This document shows, one piece after another, positions 33,722 to 45,595 of a DNA stretch of 64,000 nt. This DNA is from Ascidia mentula (Eukaryota > Chordata > Ascidiacea > Phlebobranchia > Ascidiidae). The stretch covers positions 16,182,001 to 16,246,000 of the forward strand of contig OX387198.1 in assembly GCA_947561715.1 (NCBI GenBank), given 5' to 3'. The position numbers and the translations under genes are program-made. Numbering within the stretch: the stretch's first letter is position 1; each line of letters begins with the position of its first letter. The notes under the pieces are model-generated. The model was given only the letters and a program-made list of their open reading frames with translations, was not told where the DNA came from and ran no database searches.

Positions 33722-34540
33722 TATCTTGTAATTGCTCTTTACTTCAATGACGTTTTAATGTCGTTTAACTACAATAAAAAAAGAAATAGTTGAGATCTTC
33801 CCCACAAATATTCTATGCCTAATTATTGTGGTATTCTGGCTTACATACAAATAACTTTCCCGGTATCGCTCACGAACAATATTCGACTCATAGAGTTTTC
33901 GAGTGTACTTTTAATTTAGTTTTGCGGATAAACTGAGTTGAATTTGTGGAAGTTTAATCAATATAACAATAACAAGGTAATAAATATGATAATTTGACTT
34001 TTAACCGAAAAAAGCAACAAAAAACATCGAAGACTCAAATTACTGTCATCGCTTAAATAAGGGTCAAGTAATATTATGTTGACATTGCTATTCGAGTCAA
34101 ACCTAGGTCATTATTATATCATGCCTTGCATATTTAACCGTAACAAGTGGCACACATTTGCTGACAGATTGATAATTTCCTGTCCAACACAGCAGCAACG
34201 ATTGTAGGAAAACAGTACGTCAAACTGTGTGAAAAGAGTTCACTCAACTGCGTGAACGAAAGGAAATCAGCTGTAAGTAACAAACTTGTTGAACAGAATA
34301 AAATTTACTTGGTTTCTGAGGCAACACAGAATTTCTACAAGGAAACCACTTGTAAATATTTGCGAGATACAACAGTTGTTACAGTTTTGTTCAGAAAAGA
34401 CGACCAACCTAATAAAAAACTTACATGTTTTTGTGGTTTCTGGCACAAGGGAGACAAAAGAATAAATCAAAAAGAAACCAGAAGAGCAGCAGAATATTCA
34501 TACAGGATTTGTGTATAATTGTTGCACCAAACAGTTAGTC

Positions 34541-35440
34541 ATGAAAAGTGATCAAGACGAAAGAGTACAGACACAAAGAGGAGAAAAACATTTCAAATGC
34601 ACAATTTGCGAAAAATGTTTCAAAACTGCTACGAAAGTCAAAATCCACAGTCGGTCTCATACTGGAGAAAAACCTTACAAGTGCAAATTTTGTTCAAAAG
34701 GATTCAGCAATATATCTAATCGAAACCGGCACCTTCTGATTCATACTGGAAAAAAACCTTTTCGGTGCACAATTTGCGAAAAATGTTTCAGAACTTCTAC
34801 GGAAATCAAAATCCACAGACGAACTCATACTGGAGAAAAACCCTACAAGTGTACAGTTTGCGAAAAATGTTTCAAAACTGCTTCGGAAGTCAAAATCCAC
34901 AGTCGAACTCATACTGGAGAAAAACGCTACAAGTGCACAGTTTGCGAAAAATGTTTCAGAACTGCTTCGGCAGTCAAAATCCACAATCGAACTCATACTG
35001 GAGAAAAACCTTACAAATGCACAATTTGCGAAAAAAGTTTCAGAACTGCTTCGGAAGTCAAAATCCACAGTCGAACACATACTGGAGAAAAACCCTACAA
35101 ATGCACAGTTTGCGAAAAATTTTTCAGAACTGCTACGGCAGTCAAAATCCACAGTCGAATTCATACTGGAGAAAAACCTTACAAATGCACAATTTGCGAT
35201 AAATCATTCGCTCGAAACGGAAATCTAAGCACTCATCTTCGAATTCATTCTGCAGAGAAGCCTTTTAGGTGCGACATTTGTGAAAAATATTTTAGAACAA
35301 AGTCTGAGGTCAAAATCCATAGACGAACTCATACTGGAGAGAAACCATACAAGTGCACATTTTGTCCAAAACTGTTGAGCAGTACGAGCAATCGAAACAG
35401 GCACCTCCTTATTCACACTAAAAGGAAGTCGTTGAAATAA
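34541..35440 (+). CDS. C2H2 zinc-finger protein 3 (10 fingers)
   Basis: 299 aa, start MKSDQDERVQTQ, then ten fingers. Fingers 4-7 are near-copies of one another (FRTASEVKIH-like), a local 84-bp expansion. The last finger has Leu in place of the conserved Phe (CPKLLSS). Linkers are HTGEKPYKC, with one HTGEKRYKC and one HSAEKPFRC. The putative 5' intron is 34273-34505. No frame damage. Confidence 0.87.
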   Translation: MKSDQDERVQTQRGEKHFKCTICEKCFKTATKVKIHSRSHTGEKPYKCKFCSKGFSNISNRNRHLLIHTGKKPFRCTICEKCFRTSTEIKIHRRTHTGEKPYKCTVCEKCFKTASEVKIHSRTHTGEKRYKCTVCEKCFRTASAVKIHNRTHTGEKPYKCTICEKSFRTASEVKIHSRTHTGEKPYKCTVCEKFFRTATAVKIHSRIHTGEKPYKCTICDKSFARNGNLSTHLRIHSAEKPFRCDICEKYFRTKSEVKIHRRTHTGEKPYKCTFCPKLLSSTSNRNRHLLIHTKRKSLK

Positions 35441-35779
35441 ATTAAATTGTCAGGAATCCTGAAGTTCGTACAAACAGATTTGATCACGAACGCAGTCGTC
35501 TCCATTACTTTCTTATCCACATAAAGAAGATGTCTAAATTTGTGTAAAAGTGTATTTTTACGTTTAGCTCTAATAACACTTGTTTTGTTTTCACCATTTT
35601 CCGTACGATTATTTCGAATTAATAATTACTAACGCACGATTGTCAAGTATCGTTTATGACGTTAGTCAGTTCACGTTTATTTCGACCAATTTTGCGCTCA
35701 GAATCGCCTAAGACAAATTACAATAAGACACAACACTGCATGAACTCACTAAGCTTATGTTATCAAACATTAAATATAC

Positions 35780-36795
35780 ATTACAAGTGTGTTGAGACTC
35801 GACGTCTTCACATCTTGAAACAACATTTACCAACAATTGTTTGGCACTCCTGTGTGCTCTAGGTCGATGACACGTCCGTTGTCATGGTGAAAGACGATGT
35901 CACAGGGTATCATAATCATGTCGAACCATTTCGAACCCACAATTAAGTTTAGAGAAACACAACAAGATTTATCATTCTTGGACGTAAATGTCACTGCACA
36001 ACCGCACGGGAAATTTACCTCCTCAATTTTTTCAAGCCTACACACAAACCGCTACCTACAATACACCTCACAACATCCGAAACATCAAAAACACACTGTG
36101 GCCAGAACCTTATATAAAAAAACGATTACACATATTGCCGATCCACAAATTCGGAGGGTTGAACGCAAACACATTCGCAACGTCTTGAAACTAAACAAGT
36201 TCCACACTAACCTAAATCTTAAACCCCACATACACAACATGCCCACATTAACATACACAGCATTCACTAACATACCATATGTACAAAGAGTTTTTGAGCG
36301 GATTTCAAAAATAACTAACCCCACTGAAGTAAAAGTGGCGACGAAACCGTTATGTACTTTACAAAACATGCTTCCCAAACCAAAAGACTGTGATTCCATG
36401 CCTTAAATGACAGGCGGTTTGCTAAATTCCTTACATTGATTGCAACACAGTTTACATTGTCCAGACTAAATGTATTTGGACGTACCGTATTAAGCAGCCG
36501 TAGGCAATATGGAACCCAATAAATTTGCTCTATGTGCCCACATACTTAAAACTGACCACCGTATCAATTGGAAGGAAGCAAAAGAATTGAAACAAGAAAC
36601 AATTCTGGCAAAACGGTTGGTCGTGGAAAATTATTTTAATAATTCGCTTCCTAATGTGTTAAATCGTATTGATAGAAAAGTACTTTCGCCCGTGTTCCGC
36701 AATTTTGCCTGCAACCATTCTTGACTCTTGTTTCCCATGTTTGGCCGTTTGACCCGTGATCGATGTTGTCCAGTTGTGTTTTAGCTGTTGCGCCT
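35780..36795 (+). mobile_element. Penelope-like element, longest RT fragment
   Basis: The catalytic YVDD position reads stop-VDD (TAG GTC GAT GAC at about 35861). The RT is then open at 35897-36406 with FLDVNVTAQPHGKF, HTNRYLQYTSQHPKHQK, IPYVQRVFERISKI and TKPLCTLQNMLPKPKDC, the usual Penelope thumb and post-RT signature. The GIY-YIG-side segment is 36509-36724. Inactive. Confidence 0.85.
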
Positions 36796-36892
36796 CTTTT
36801 TTTGCGTAACACATTGGGCTCGCCTGTGCGAGTGCTGATGGATTAACAATTTCCTGGCCAGCAAAGTTTATTTAACAACCCATGCAAATGCG

Positions 36893-36900
36893 TGACGTCA
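36893..36900. promoter_or_regulatory. TGACGTCA palindrome upstream of zinc-finger remnant
   Basis: Same module, here leading to the truncated finger gene at 37774. Confidence 0.5.
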
Positions 36901-37773
36901 TATCTTGTAATTGCTCTTTACTTCAATGACGTTTCAATGTCTTTTACCAACAATAAAAAAAAATGAAATAGATGAGATCTTCCCCACAATCACAGTTTAT
37001 TCCATACAGGATTACTGTGGTATTCTGGCTTACATACAAATAACTTTCCCGGTATCGCTCACGAAAAACACACGACTCATACAGTTTACGAGTGTACATT
37101 TAACTTAGTTTTGCAGATAAACATAGCTGAATTTGTGTAAGTGTAATCAATATATCAATCACAAGGTATTAAATATGATGCTTTCACTAATATCAAAGTT
37201 GTTTTGTTTCCTATTTGTTTGTATGAAGTTTATGTGCAAAACAACACAAATCAACGAAGATGCAATTACTGTCATCGCTTACAAGTGAAATAAAATATTA
37301 AAAAGCACAAAACAATTTACTATTTCTTCATGCATTACTGCGCAAGATAATCCGACACAATTGATAATTTCCTGTGGGCAAACAGAACGTCAAACTGTGT
37401 GAAAAGAGTTCACGAAACTACGTGAATGAAACGAAATCAGCTGTGAGTAACAAACTTGTTGAACAGAATACAATTTACTTGGTTCCTGAGGCAACACAGA
37501 ATTTAAAAAAGAAACCAATTATAAATATTTTCAATTTGCGATATATGTGAGATTAATTTACATTTAACTGCGTGTTATATTGTTTTGTGCACAAACAACA
37601 ACAGTTATTACAGTTTAATGCAGAAAAGACGACCAACCTAACAAAAACTTACAAATTATTGTGGTTTCTGACACAAGGAATCCAGATAAAACATTAAACC
37701 AAAAAGGAACCCAAAAGAGCAGCAGCATATTCATACGGGGTTTGTGGATAGTTGTTGCACCAAACAGTTAGTC

Positions 37774-37876
37774 ATGAAAAGTGATCAAGACGAAAGAGTA
37801 CGAACACCAAGTGGAGAAAAAGATTTCAAATGCACAATTTGCGAAAAATGTTTCAGAACTTCTACGGAAGTCAAAA
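37774..37876 (+). pseudogene. Truncated zinc-finger gene start
   Basis: Encodes MKSDQDERVRTPSGEKDF and the first half of one finger (CTICEKCFRTSTEVKI), then joins abruptly at 37877 to the duplicated non-coding sequence seen at 24830. The upstream module is still present, so the breakpoint of the segmental duplication removed the array. Confidence 0.88.
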
Positions 37877-38718
37877 TTTTGACCAGCCTTACAACGTGCT
37901 GACTTGCCGTTAAACGCCAATATTTCTTGCTTGCCTATCTTTCGTATTAAATTCTCAAGCAATGTAGGTATGTGAAAGCACATTGGGGTTGTTTGAACAA
38001 CCACTTGGCGGCTCATGGCTCATGTCCCTTCTTTCGTATAAAAGTTGGTTGTTTTGTTTCACTGCGATTTGTTGTTGTTTTTCCAACAGCGTAATAATAG
38101 TATTCGTGCAGTGAAGCTGTTTCCTACTGCTCTGAGCCCACTACGTTTGTATAATTTTTTTCGGGCTGTTAAACTACTTTCTGCAACAAAAATTGCTGAT
38201 TATTAATTGCTGTGGCAAACAGCATGGGTTTATTGAACAAATCGGTAAAGTTATCCCGATGTGTAATTTTCAGTATATGGTTCGGGCGTTTTTTACGAAG
38301 TGATGTAAGCCTACCCCCTTAAGAATGTGCTGTTCGCCTAATGGACGCGCCGGCCCTGAGCTCTGGTTCAACGACAATAAGGTTGTTACTTTATCCATAT
38401 CTCGGCGGAAAACAGTGCTGGAAGCTTCGACAGCATCTGCCAGTTTTTTGTTAGCTGACTAAAGTTCCTTGCAAGACTTGAATGATTTTTTATCGCACGA
38501 CAACGGCAAATGATGTTGACTTTTCTTGAAGTTTTTGGTTTGACGATGTCCTTGGATATTTGGTAAGAACTATCGTCACAGCAAGTCAGAAGAATTGGTT
38601 CACTCCGTTAAGATAAAAACACTAACCAAATTGGTCACCAATGTGATTATGAATGAAACCTGGATCAATTTAAAACCAAAGGCCCCTTGCAGGCTGTCGA
38701 TCGCTCACCGTGTCGATA

Positions 38719-38921
38719 TAATTAAAAATTAAATTTCGCAAAGCAATCTGTACACAGTTCAGATGGATTTTTTGCGTGGGTACTTAATTTTTCCTTTCTG
38801 TGTTTCCTTTTTGGCAGTTGGAGACACTGGTGGTGCCTTTTTAGGCGAAATATATTTTTCTCATTACAAAATCCATCCGAGCTGTCCACAGATTGCTTTG
38901 CGAAATTTAATACATAATTAA
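38719..38921. mobile_element. Fold-back (MITE-like) element, second copy
   Basis: Same element as 25683-25882, carried by the 24.8/37.9 kb duplication. Confidence 0.7.
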
Positions 38922-38974
38922 CCAACTTGGTTTTAGTTATTTCTTTGCTTTTTGTGACTTGTTAGTTTTCATAC

Positions 38975-41932
38975 CTCTAAATAAGGCGGGACAAAGCCGG
39001 TGGTCCAAGCCATGACCCATAATAGAGTTGACCCGAGGGCGAGAACAGATGGTCTGGACGCTTCTGTGGTGATTTCACCCAATAAAACCAACGATGTAAG
39101 CTGAATGCCAGCATAAAATCTACATACAAGCTCCTGTCAAAATAAAAATCTAAACCAAACTAAACCAGAGACAGAGTTTTACCCTACAAGATAAATGCCA
39201 ATTGAAACCAAAGCAATATACAGCATGACGTTTGTTGCTTGACCATGGGCTGCCTGACTGATTGTAAAGAGAATCATGGAAAAAATTAGGATGATTGTAG
39301 AAGCTTTGTTCACTTTCAAACTTCCGAAAAGATCAACCAGATGCAAGACCCAACATAAGACATGAGTTTTTTTATGGAGGCAACAATTTGCTTTACTATA
39401 TTACTATGTGTACAATTTTAAAACCTAAGCTACAGGCAACGGTGTGTGTTACAGCGAGGATTAAGTTGTCCATATTTCCCGCCACTTTCTTTGTGACGCT
39501 TGGCGTCTATGACGTAATATTGCCCCGTACTGGCCACGCTTTGCAGTGAATGTGATGTATTTTGTATGGTTCAAGTAGAATTTACTGTGTCTCTTTGTAG
39601 CCAGCTGTTAATGAAACTAAGTTGTAATAATTAAGGAAAATGGTTTAATTTGGACCTGGACTCCGAAAAGTTGGTACGTTGTCGTTATGGTTGTAGACAT
39701 TATGTGTTGTGTTGACATTAAGTGTATGTTCGTTTACAACAGAGAACCGATGTTGTTGAGTCAAGTCGCGTTTTCTTCGGGAAAAATATAATGTGGTAGC
39801 TGGCACGCTCCAGGCCGTGCAAGTTCTACAAGGCGGACAACAGCTGTTACAGTGTGTACACTGCATTGTTTGATCTATAATATCACGCCAGTGCGGCTTG
39901 TGTCTGTTGGACTTGCTGGTACGCTAGTCAGGAGCAGATTCTTACATTATGTGGCGGTACGGTCCGTTGAGTACACTCAACTAAACGTATTGAACAACAG
40001 GGACGAACCAAGTGGCGGGCGCTATGGCCAAACTAAACTGCTTGGCAACCAATAGTGCTATTGGCTCGGGTGTCACACAAGTTTTGAAAGCATCTTACAC
40101 AAAAGTAAAATAATTGCACTTGCAATTAGTTCCAAAAATACGTACCCCAGAAAATACAAAGACAAATTGTATTCCAACAACGCCCACAGTAGCAGATGTT
40201 ACATGTTCCGATTCTATGCCTGCACTTAACAGTGTTTGATCCGTGTAGTGGTTTATTCCAGTCAACGCCAGATCGCCGTATATCACAGCCACGGCAATGA
40301 GTTGTCTCCTAGAAAAAAATGACCTTGGGATTTTCAGTATTGTTTATATCGTGTGTTTGTTTAATAAAGACACCTGTATTGCTTTGTTGATAATATTTTC
40401 TTCACACCAACCACTGTCTTACTTTTGTTGACTTCTGCTTTGATTTCGTTTAACTCCCGTTGAAGATCAGCCTATAAAATATATCAACAGTCGAGATGTT
40501 GATGATATTTAATTTTACTCCACCGACATTGTTTCTTGTCCTCATATTTTGAAGGGTATTTAAATCTTCATTGTTTCTCCCTTCTCGTACAAGATATAAA
40601 GAAGTTTCAGGAATCCAAAACTTGCAATTAAGTACATGATTGAAGGGATGCAGGGAAAGGCAATGGCAACGGGCCAAAGAAGTTCGGTTCCAAGTACCTT
40701 CAACAAAAATGTAAACCACAAATGCTTATCTACCAAATACTATACCTGCGATTCGTAATTTAGTCTATTGTTTACTGCAGACCATTGATATACTATAACT
40801 TTTCTGTCTGTACAGTTATATCCCATCATCACCAGACAGGTACCAGTAACAGTACGTGTTTTATTTGCTTGAGAATTCATATAAATAATAAAATTTAACT
40901 TTACTACTTTACTTTATGAATTGCCTCACAAACAATATTCATTGCAATAAGAATGGCTGCTAGACAACTAAAACCTTTTCAAAGATAACTGTAGATTCAT
41001 GCAAACGAGTTTTGTTGTTTATAAAAAAAAAACACATTTTTTCCCTTTGGGTGGGTTAACACAGGTCCACACAACGGTCCAAACGATATGGCAATAGAAC
41101 CAGTGCGTTGCCAAACTGTCTGACTGCTTCTACTGCTCATCTCAACCACCATCAATGGAACGAGACCTAAAATAAATTTGTTAACATCGAAATGATTTAT
41201 AGAGCAAATTATACCGAAATAAACAATAAAAACTTAATCTTTCTTGTCCGAGAATGATGGTGGTTAAAATTTTTCCATGAGAGGAACCTACTCTAATAAA
41301 TTCCTATTGGGAAACCAATTACAAATCTTCCAATAATTACGGCTTCATACGATCCAGAAAAGCCATCGGCGAGAGCAATGGTTAGACAACCCAGTATCTT
41401 TAGAATATGGGATAACTGAAGATAGTTTTTCCTTGAAAAGAAATTTAGCATCAGCTTCAATGTGATCCCGCCAAGAAAAGCTCCGGCAATCATCATCGAC
41501 ATTGTAAGTGAAAGTAAAAGCAACCAAACGTTTTCTGGCAGTAAAACGCCGGAGCGAGCCTGGAAATACCAATTGCTTGATGAGTTTTTGTCATAAATTT
41601 TACTTACATGCAGTTGTTCACTTCATATTGTAATTTTATTACAACCAGAAAAAGGTGTTGCGCACTTCGAAGGCAAATTATATATCATTTTCAAAGTAAC
41701 ATGACCTTTTAAGCCTTTTTTAAAATGTTTGTTTTGTTAATGTGATATTCATGCTGATTGATCTTGGGCTAGTCATCCCTAAACTTAACAAAAACAAGCT
41801 TACTTGATACGACGCATTGTAAACATTCCTTAAAACCGGAATTACAGGTCCCATCATTGTGTGATGTAACGCTAGATTGTAAAAAGATAACGAGGTGCTC
41901 ATAAAAAGTGCCGGGTGGCCACCTACCGTCAT
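38975..41932 (-). pseudogene. SLC2-type sugar transporter, copy 2, damaged and lacking last exon
   Basis: Exons in order are: 41804-41932 (TM1), about 41296-41559 (LEENVW-like TM2, TM3-4, IIGRFVIGFPIGI), about 41042-41166 (GLVPLMVVEMSS), one ending near 40747, one starting at 40697 (LGTELLWPVAIAFPCIP), 40423-40471, 40146-40308 (LIAVAVIYGDLALTGINHYT, TM7), one ending at 39183 (TM8-9) and 38975-39119 (LLGEITTEASRPSVLALGST). These follow the GLUT family order. Damage: a stop directly after FPIGIY, a one-base frameshift between FPCIPSIMY and the PETSLYLVREG motif (about 40635), and no C-terminal exon. That exon survives only in copy 1 at 26443-26580. The non-canonical PETS motif and missing GRR loops suggest a fast-evolving SLC2 relative. 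Confidence 0.8.
39345..40145. other. Large intron of SLC2 copy 2
   Basis: Contains unassigned sequence without a credible exon. A 73-codon minus-strand frame with several Cys residues (39645-39866) has no splice or family support. Confidence 0.4.
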
Positions 41933-42059
41933 ATGTTACCTGTCGCAACCCATCACCTCCTAGTTCGACTGGCGATATACGGTGATATTTCGTGAGGAGA
42001 TCACCTTTAACATGGGCGCCCGACTTGTTGACCTTTATGGCTTTGTCGGTGCCCATGCC

Positions 42060-42840
42060 ATTTTATTTCTGTTGTATATTGTTCACTATTTTACATTTTA
42101 TTTTGTACGCTTGAGCAGTCGCGCTTGTATTTCAGATGTGCGATGCGCTGATTGGTTGAGTGCTGGCGGGGGAAATAATCGTGTAGTGGTGAAAACAGAT
42201 TGTTTGTTGAGCGCTGTGGTCTCGTATATGAAGACTTTACGATGGAGTGCAGTATTAAGTGGTGTAAACGTAACACCAACAGTTTCAAAGCGTTTTTCAT
42301 CATTTTTAGACTTTTAAATGTACTAGAGTCCGTTTTTCAAAAAAAGTAGACACCTTGACCGCGCGGTTTCAGGTCTTTGTGGTACACCGTCAGTACAGGG
42401 TAACCTTGACCTTTACCAAGTTGACGTTGACGACTCTCTTTAAAATCGCAGTTCGGGTTGAGTAAACTGTTTGTTTAGACCCCTAATAACTCGCCAACTT
42501 TTTTTTTCCTAGAAATCAGAGCAAATGAAAGACGCTGAAGACTATATATTAAGGTTTTCATTGCAATGCTGCCACCATTTTCTGCATGCATTGCTTTACA
42601 TAATATTTAATTTATCTACAAATTATCTAAATTTATCGTCATCACATTTTTTGCAATAACATTGCATTAAAAGTTAACATAGAAAAAATAAACCTCCATT
42701 TTGTGCACAAATATGTAAAATAGTGCAAATACGTAAAGAACGATTAATAAAACTAGAGGAAGAAAAGGTCATGTGTCTAAGCTAAGTTGCATGATGTTAT
42801 GTTCAATATACATTTAAAAGCCAAATAAAGAATGCTCAAT
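42060..42840. other. Upstream region of SLC2 copy 2
   Basis: Duplicate of about 27980-28730. No gene is recognised. Confidence 0.5.
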
Positions 42841-42896
42841 AGTTATTTGAAGAAGACTTACAATATGGCTTTAGCAAAAACAAATACACTTTATGC

Positions 42897-43050
42897 AATT
42901 ATATATTAAATTTCGCAAAGCAATGTGTGGACAGCTCAGATGGATTTTTTAATGAGAAAAATATATTTCGCCTAAAAAGGCATCATCAGTTTCTCCAACT
43001 GCCAAACAGGAAAAACAGAAAGGATAAAGTTAATATCCCTACGCAAAAAG
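42897..43050. mobile_element. Partial fold-back element
   Basis: One terminal repeat of the 25683-25882 element followed by its interior in opposite orientation. The other end is missing. Confidence 0.6.
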
Positions 43051-44039
43051 TTACGGAAAAAAAAGAATAAAAATATTCGGTTTTCAAGCAATAACTAAGA
43101 AATAATAAAAGTATGAATTAATTGCATGGGTTTAAACCCGTTTGTACTCCTGTACTATCAAAACCACTGGCACTGACACCGAGTAAGCACACGAACAAAC
43201 AGAAGCAACTGAATGTAAAAACAGAAAAAAGTGGAAGGGAAATGGACGTCGCGAACTGCAGGCATTCTGCTTGTGGGCGAACAGATGTGACCGATAAGAC
43301 TCGGTGAATGATAAAATTGATAAAAACAGGTTAACGACAAACAACACAAAAACATCAACCCGTTACAATGCAAACATAAACCTGCGGGCGGGAAATAGTG
43401 AACCAAGCTATTTACATGATGGTGTTTGTCACAAATGTGTTATAGATCGACCTAATGCGATAGTCTATGGCCTAATTCCCATGCGACGATATCTCGCAAC
43501 CACCGGACGTTTACTGTGCGTATCAAATCTTTTGTTTCGAACGGTTTCTTTTGTTTTAGTCCCGAATGTGCCAGTTTTATCGCGTCGCCCGTTACTTGCT
43601 GCAGCCACCATTGTTGATACTGCTGGGAAAAAAGTTAACGCTTTGACCCCAGTCATTGTTACCCAAACGATATAAGTAGCACTCTGTTTTATAAAACAAT
43701 TCATTTTAGTACAAACCCGCGCTGGTAAAAGTTTACACGTAAAAGCATTTAGCGTATGTGTAGTTACAAAAGTGTAGTTCAGTGTATTGGTTAAATTTAT
43801 AACCGTGTTACTACGTCTGTAAGTAATCGTATTTTGTGTGTTGCATTCTATTTAAATAAGACAACAAAGGTGTAGGAAAAGGTTTATTGCTGATCAGGGT
43901 ACAAGTGCGTTGCTGTTAAGGAACTTCCAATAGTCAGACCCATCTTTTGCGTAACCGTTAAAACGGAACGTGACAGTGTTACCATGGTTTGCACATTGAT
44001 TTGTGCCCGTATTCTGTGCAAACATAAGTCCTCATACAG
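43051..44039. other. Unassigned sequence
   Basis: A 123-codon plus-strand frame (43304-43675) has no motif I recognise. It may be mobile-element debris. Nothing else seen. Confidence 0.35.
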
Positions 44040-44735
44040 GTCCAAACACCCTGCAGGTGGTTCTGCACGAACGTCTCGTCATAGCAACTTGGCAATGTGG
44101 GTCTTTACTGGAAGGTTTCGCTATGTTTGTTCAGGTAGTGGTTGCCTAGCGCCGTAGCATCGCTATCTAACGAGCACTCGAACTGGTACCAAGTAGACCT
44201 GTGGGCATTCCAGTCGGTGGAAAAATTGTTTTTTGTCTGCCCAACATACTGGGCTCCGCATGTTTTGCACGAGGCCACATATATCCCATAGTCGCGGCAT
44301 GTTAATCTCTGACGCAACATTATTGTGCCTTTGGGAGTACACAGGAAGGTAGTCGTTGGTACCATGGGCTCGTGGTTACCATGGCGCCCACACAGCGCAC
44401 AGTGGCCAAAAAGGGCCGATTGGCAAGTGTCCAGAGGCTTGGCGTGATGGACAAGCTGCTTGTAATGACATACTTACTTAAACATCTTTTGTCCTCTCCG
44501 ATAAACGATAGAAGCATTGGCCTGCAGGCTTAATTCCTTAGGCAAAAGACGCAGAATAGGAATGCTGTTGCCCAGATGAGTTTGTGCCTTGTAAACGAGT
44601 CTACCGACTTGTTGTGGAAAAATCATAGTCGTCCAAGTGCTGGCTGTTGCCAACATATCGCAAATCATTCTCACCGAAAGATATCGCAAGTCATCCTCAC
44701 TGGATTTCACAGCTTTATCTTTCAGCCACAATGGC
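44040..44735 (-). mobile_element. Penelope-like element fragment with GIY-YIG domain
   Basis: The minus strand encodes the tail of the RT, a Cys/His segment (LFGHCALCGRHGNH) and a GIY-YIG nuclease domain (GIYVASCKTCGAQYVGQTK). It is the duplicate of 28737-29220 but extends further and shows the GIY-YIG motif clearly. Frameshifted. Confidence 0.82.
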
Positions 44736-44884
44736 TTAGCAGTTGTGGCTTGGCGGGAAAGTTACTTCCAAGCCTGCGTTACAAAAGCATTCCACCAACT
44801 TATGTTGTATAGCATTAGTGGTTTTAACATCAAGCGACACCCATTTAATGTCATCACTAAACCTTTTAAATGTGTACGCAAGTT

Positions 44885-45070
44885 TTCCTGTAACCATTCT
44901 TCACCCTTGTTTCCCATGTTTGGAGGTTTGACCGGTGATTGATTAATGTCCAGCTGTGTTTTAGCTGTTGCGCCCCTTTGTACTTTTTCGTTGCTAAATT
45001 ACTTGCCCTTGGGTTTGCTACAGTGTTTGTTTTATTCTCTGAAGAAGTCTAGTCGTTGGTACAGGCGAAA
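44885..45070 (+). mobile_element. 3' end of a Penelope-like element
   Basis: Duplicate of 29600-29780, ending GTACAGGCGAAA. Same head-to-head arrangement with the preceding fragment. Confidence 0.65.
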
Positions 45071-45595
45071 TCCGCACATATTTTCATGGCGCTTTCCACG
45101 TTAAACTTTCACATGGTTGCGCAACCAATTATTTTTTCACTATAAACGAAATGTATATTAGTGACAAATAAGGATTTTTCAACTGAAAAACCTCGGTCAA
45201 TGTTTTGCTCATGGCGTAACACATTGGGCTCGCCTGTATGAGTGCTGATGGATTAACAATTTCCTGGCCAGCAAAGTTTATTTAACAACCCATGCAAACG
45301 CGTGACGTAACATCTTGTAATTGCTTTTTCCTTCAATGACGTTTCAATGTCGTTTACCTTCAATTAAAAAATGAAATATATGAGATCTTCCCCACAATCA
45401 CAATTTATTCCATACCAGATTATTGTGGTATTCTGGCTTACATACAAATGACTTTCCCGGCATCGCTCACGAAAAACATTCGACTCGTACAGTTTTCGAG
45501 TGAACTTTTAATTTCGTTTTGCGGATAAACTGAGTTGAATTTGTGTAAGTGTAATTAATATATTAATCACAAGGTAATAAATATGACACTTTGAC

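Noticed and set aside
34694-35164. Long minus-strand open frames opposite the finger arrays
   Set aside because: Shadows of the repetitive finger-coding strand, with the same reading in every paralog and no family signature.
41933-42056. An ATG frame beginning GTDKAIKVNKSG upstream of the SLC2 first exon, present in both copies
   Set aside because: It runs out of frame with the TM1 coding sequence. Conserved between copies only because the duplication is recent.
43304-43675. 123-codon open frame
   Set aside because: No motif, no splice context, and composition not convincing. Kept as unassigned sequence.
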